DNA of 15,205 bases from Alloprevotella sp. Lineage in GTDB: Bacteria; Bacteroidota; Bacteroidia; Bacteroidales; Bacteroidaceae. This document shows, piece after piece, positions 15,056 to 15,205 of the stretch. Within the stretch, counting starts at the first letter, position 1; each line of letters begins with the position of its first letter. A program made the position numbers and the translations under genes. The stretch spans positions 1-15,205 of the forward strand of contig JABZGM010000032.1 in assembly GCA_015259235.1 (NCBI GenBank). The letters are read 5' to 3'. The notes beneath the pieces were generated by a model, which saw nothing but the letters and a program-made list of their open reading frames with translations, was not told the DNA's origin and made no database searches.

Positions 15056-15097
15056 AAAAAAGAGGAACGCGCCAACCATTTGGATGGCGCGTTCCTC
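15056..15097 (-). terminator. Strong terminator of a gene entering from the right edge
   Basis: GAGGAACGCGCCA (15062-15074) pairs perfectly with TGGCGCGTTCCTC (15085-15097), a 13-bp stem, and six T residues (15061-15056) follow on the minus strand. The T tract is on that side only, so a minus-strand transcript must come from the right of the hairpin. Confidence 0.88.
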
Positions 15098-15123
15098 GTG
15101 AGAATAGAATTGTTAAACCCAAA

Positions 15124-15205
15124 TCAGTCATTAGATCCTGAACAGATTTCATTAGATTGTTGAGCGGATTGTTTACCGTGAGTTCGAAGGCGTAGTGGGC
15201 TACGG
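15124..15205 (-). CDS. Possible C-terminal end of a gene cut by the window edge
   Basis: A minus-strand frame is open from the window edge to a TGA at 15124, 27 bases before the terminator at 15097-15062. It would encode a polar tail ending QQSNEICSGSND. A second minus-strand frame is also open here, but it runs straight through the terminator stem, which is less likely. I do not recognise the protein. The main support is the terminator placement. Confidence 0.3.
   Translation of the reverse strand, partial: RSPLRLRTHGKQSAQQSNEICSGSND

Larger units (their letters stand above)
14315..15061. other. Long segment without a convincing complete gene
   Basis: No reading frame here looks like a recognisable protein on either strand. 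The segment holds a minus-directed hairpin (14604-14635), a three-copy 21-bp tandem repeat (14697-14759) and a TAGTTTTG (14687-14694) that matches the -7 consensus on the plus strand without a well-spaced -33 box. A 77-codon plus-strand frame starting at a TTG (14692-14925) covers the repeat, but lacks an ATG start and resembles no family. The first 120 bases (14315-14434) are the likely leader and promoter region of the oxidoreductase. Confidence 0.5.

Overview
The window looks like a chromosomal segment of a Bacteroidales bacterium (Porphyromonas/Prevotella/Bacteroides-type). Four things point there. One gene encodes a very long DUF5686/carboxypeptidase-regulatory-domain outer-membrane protein, a family I know only from Bacteroidota. 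PdxA and RlmN read like Bacteroidota versions. Promoters match the Bacteroidota form (TTTG, about 19-20 nt, then TAnnTTTG) rather than sigma-70 boxes. A GH109-type protein is also present. The species cannot be fixed by eye.

Layout. Positions 49-7014 hold a run of five genes, all on the minus strand. In transcription order they are rlmN (23S rRNA A2503 methyltransferase), pdxA (vitamin B6 synthesis), a DUF5686 outer-membrane protein, and, after a strong hairpin at about 1919-1956, a small nucleotidyltransferase and an ATP-grasp enzyme. A divergent promoter region (7015-7306) separates this run from a plus-strand GRP-family sugar transporter (7307-8251). A decayed aldo/keto reductase fragment follows (8468-8745). 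Next come minus-strand tRNA-Lys(CTT), UDP-glucose 6-dehydrogenase (ugd), and a tRNA-Ser(GCT)/tRNA-Glu(CTC) pair; the tRNA units have recognisable promoters, and each unit as well as ugd has a terminator candidate. Two plus-strand genes follow: a GH109-like Gfo/Idh/MocA protein and a D-2-hydroxyacid dehydrogenase, ended by a strong hairpin at 13217-13251. A minus-strand zinc-independent medium-chain quinone-oxidoreductase-like protein converges on that hairpin. The last roughly 900 bases contain no convincing complete gene, but hold a three-copy 21-bp tandem repeat and two minus-directed terminator-like hairpins.

How the genes work together. Most are housekeeping or metabolic genes with no single shared pathway: RNA modification and tRNAs, PLP synthesis, nucleotide-sugar oxidation, and sugar transport or amino-sugar handling. 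The nucleotidyltransferase/ATP-grasp pair is the one set whose joint function is not assigned and could form a small pathway. I found no CRISPR array, phage, insertion sequence or defence system. I do not see strong evidence for an undescribed multi-gene system here. The best leads are the nucleotidyltransferase/ATP-grasp pair with its heptamer repeats, the leaderless GH109-like enzyme, and the repeat-bearing, terminator-bracketed segment at the right end.
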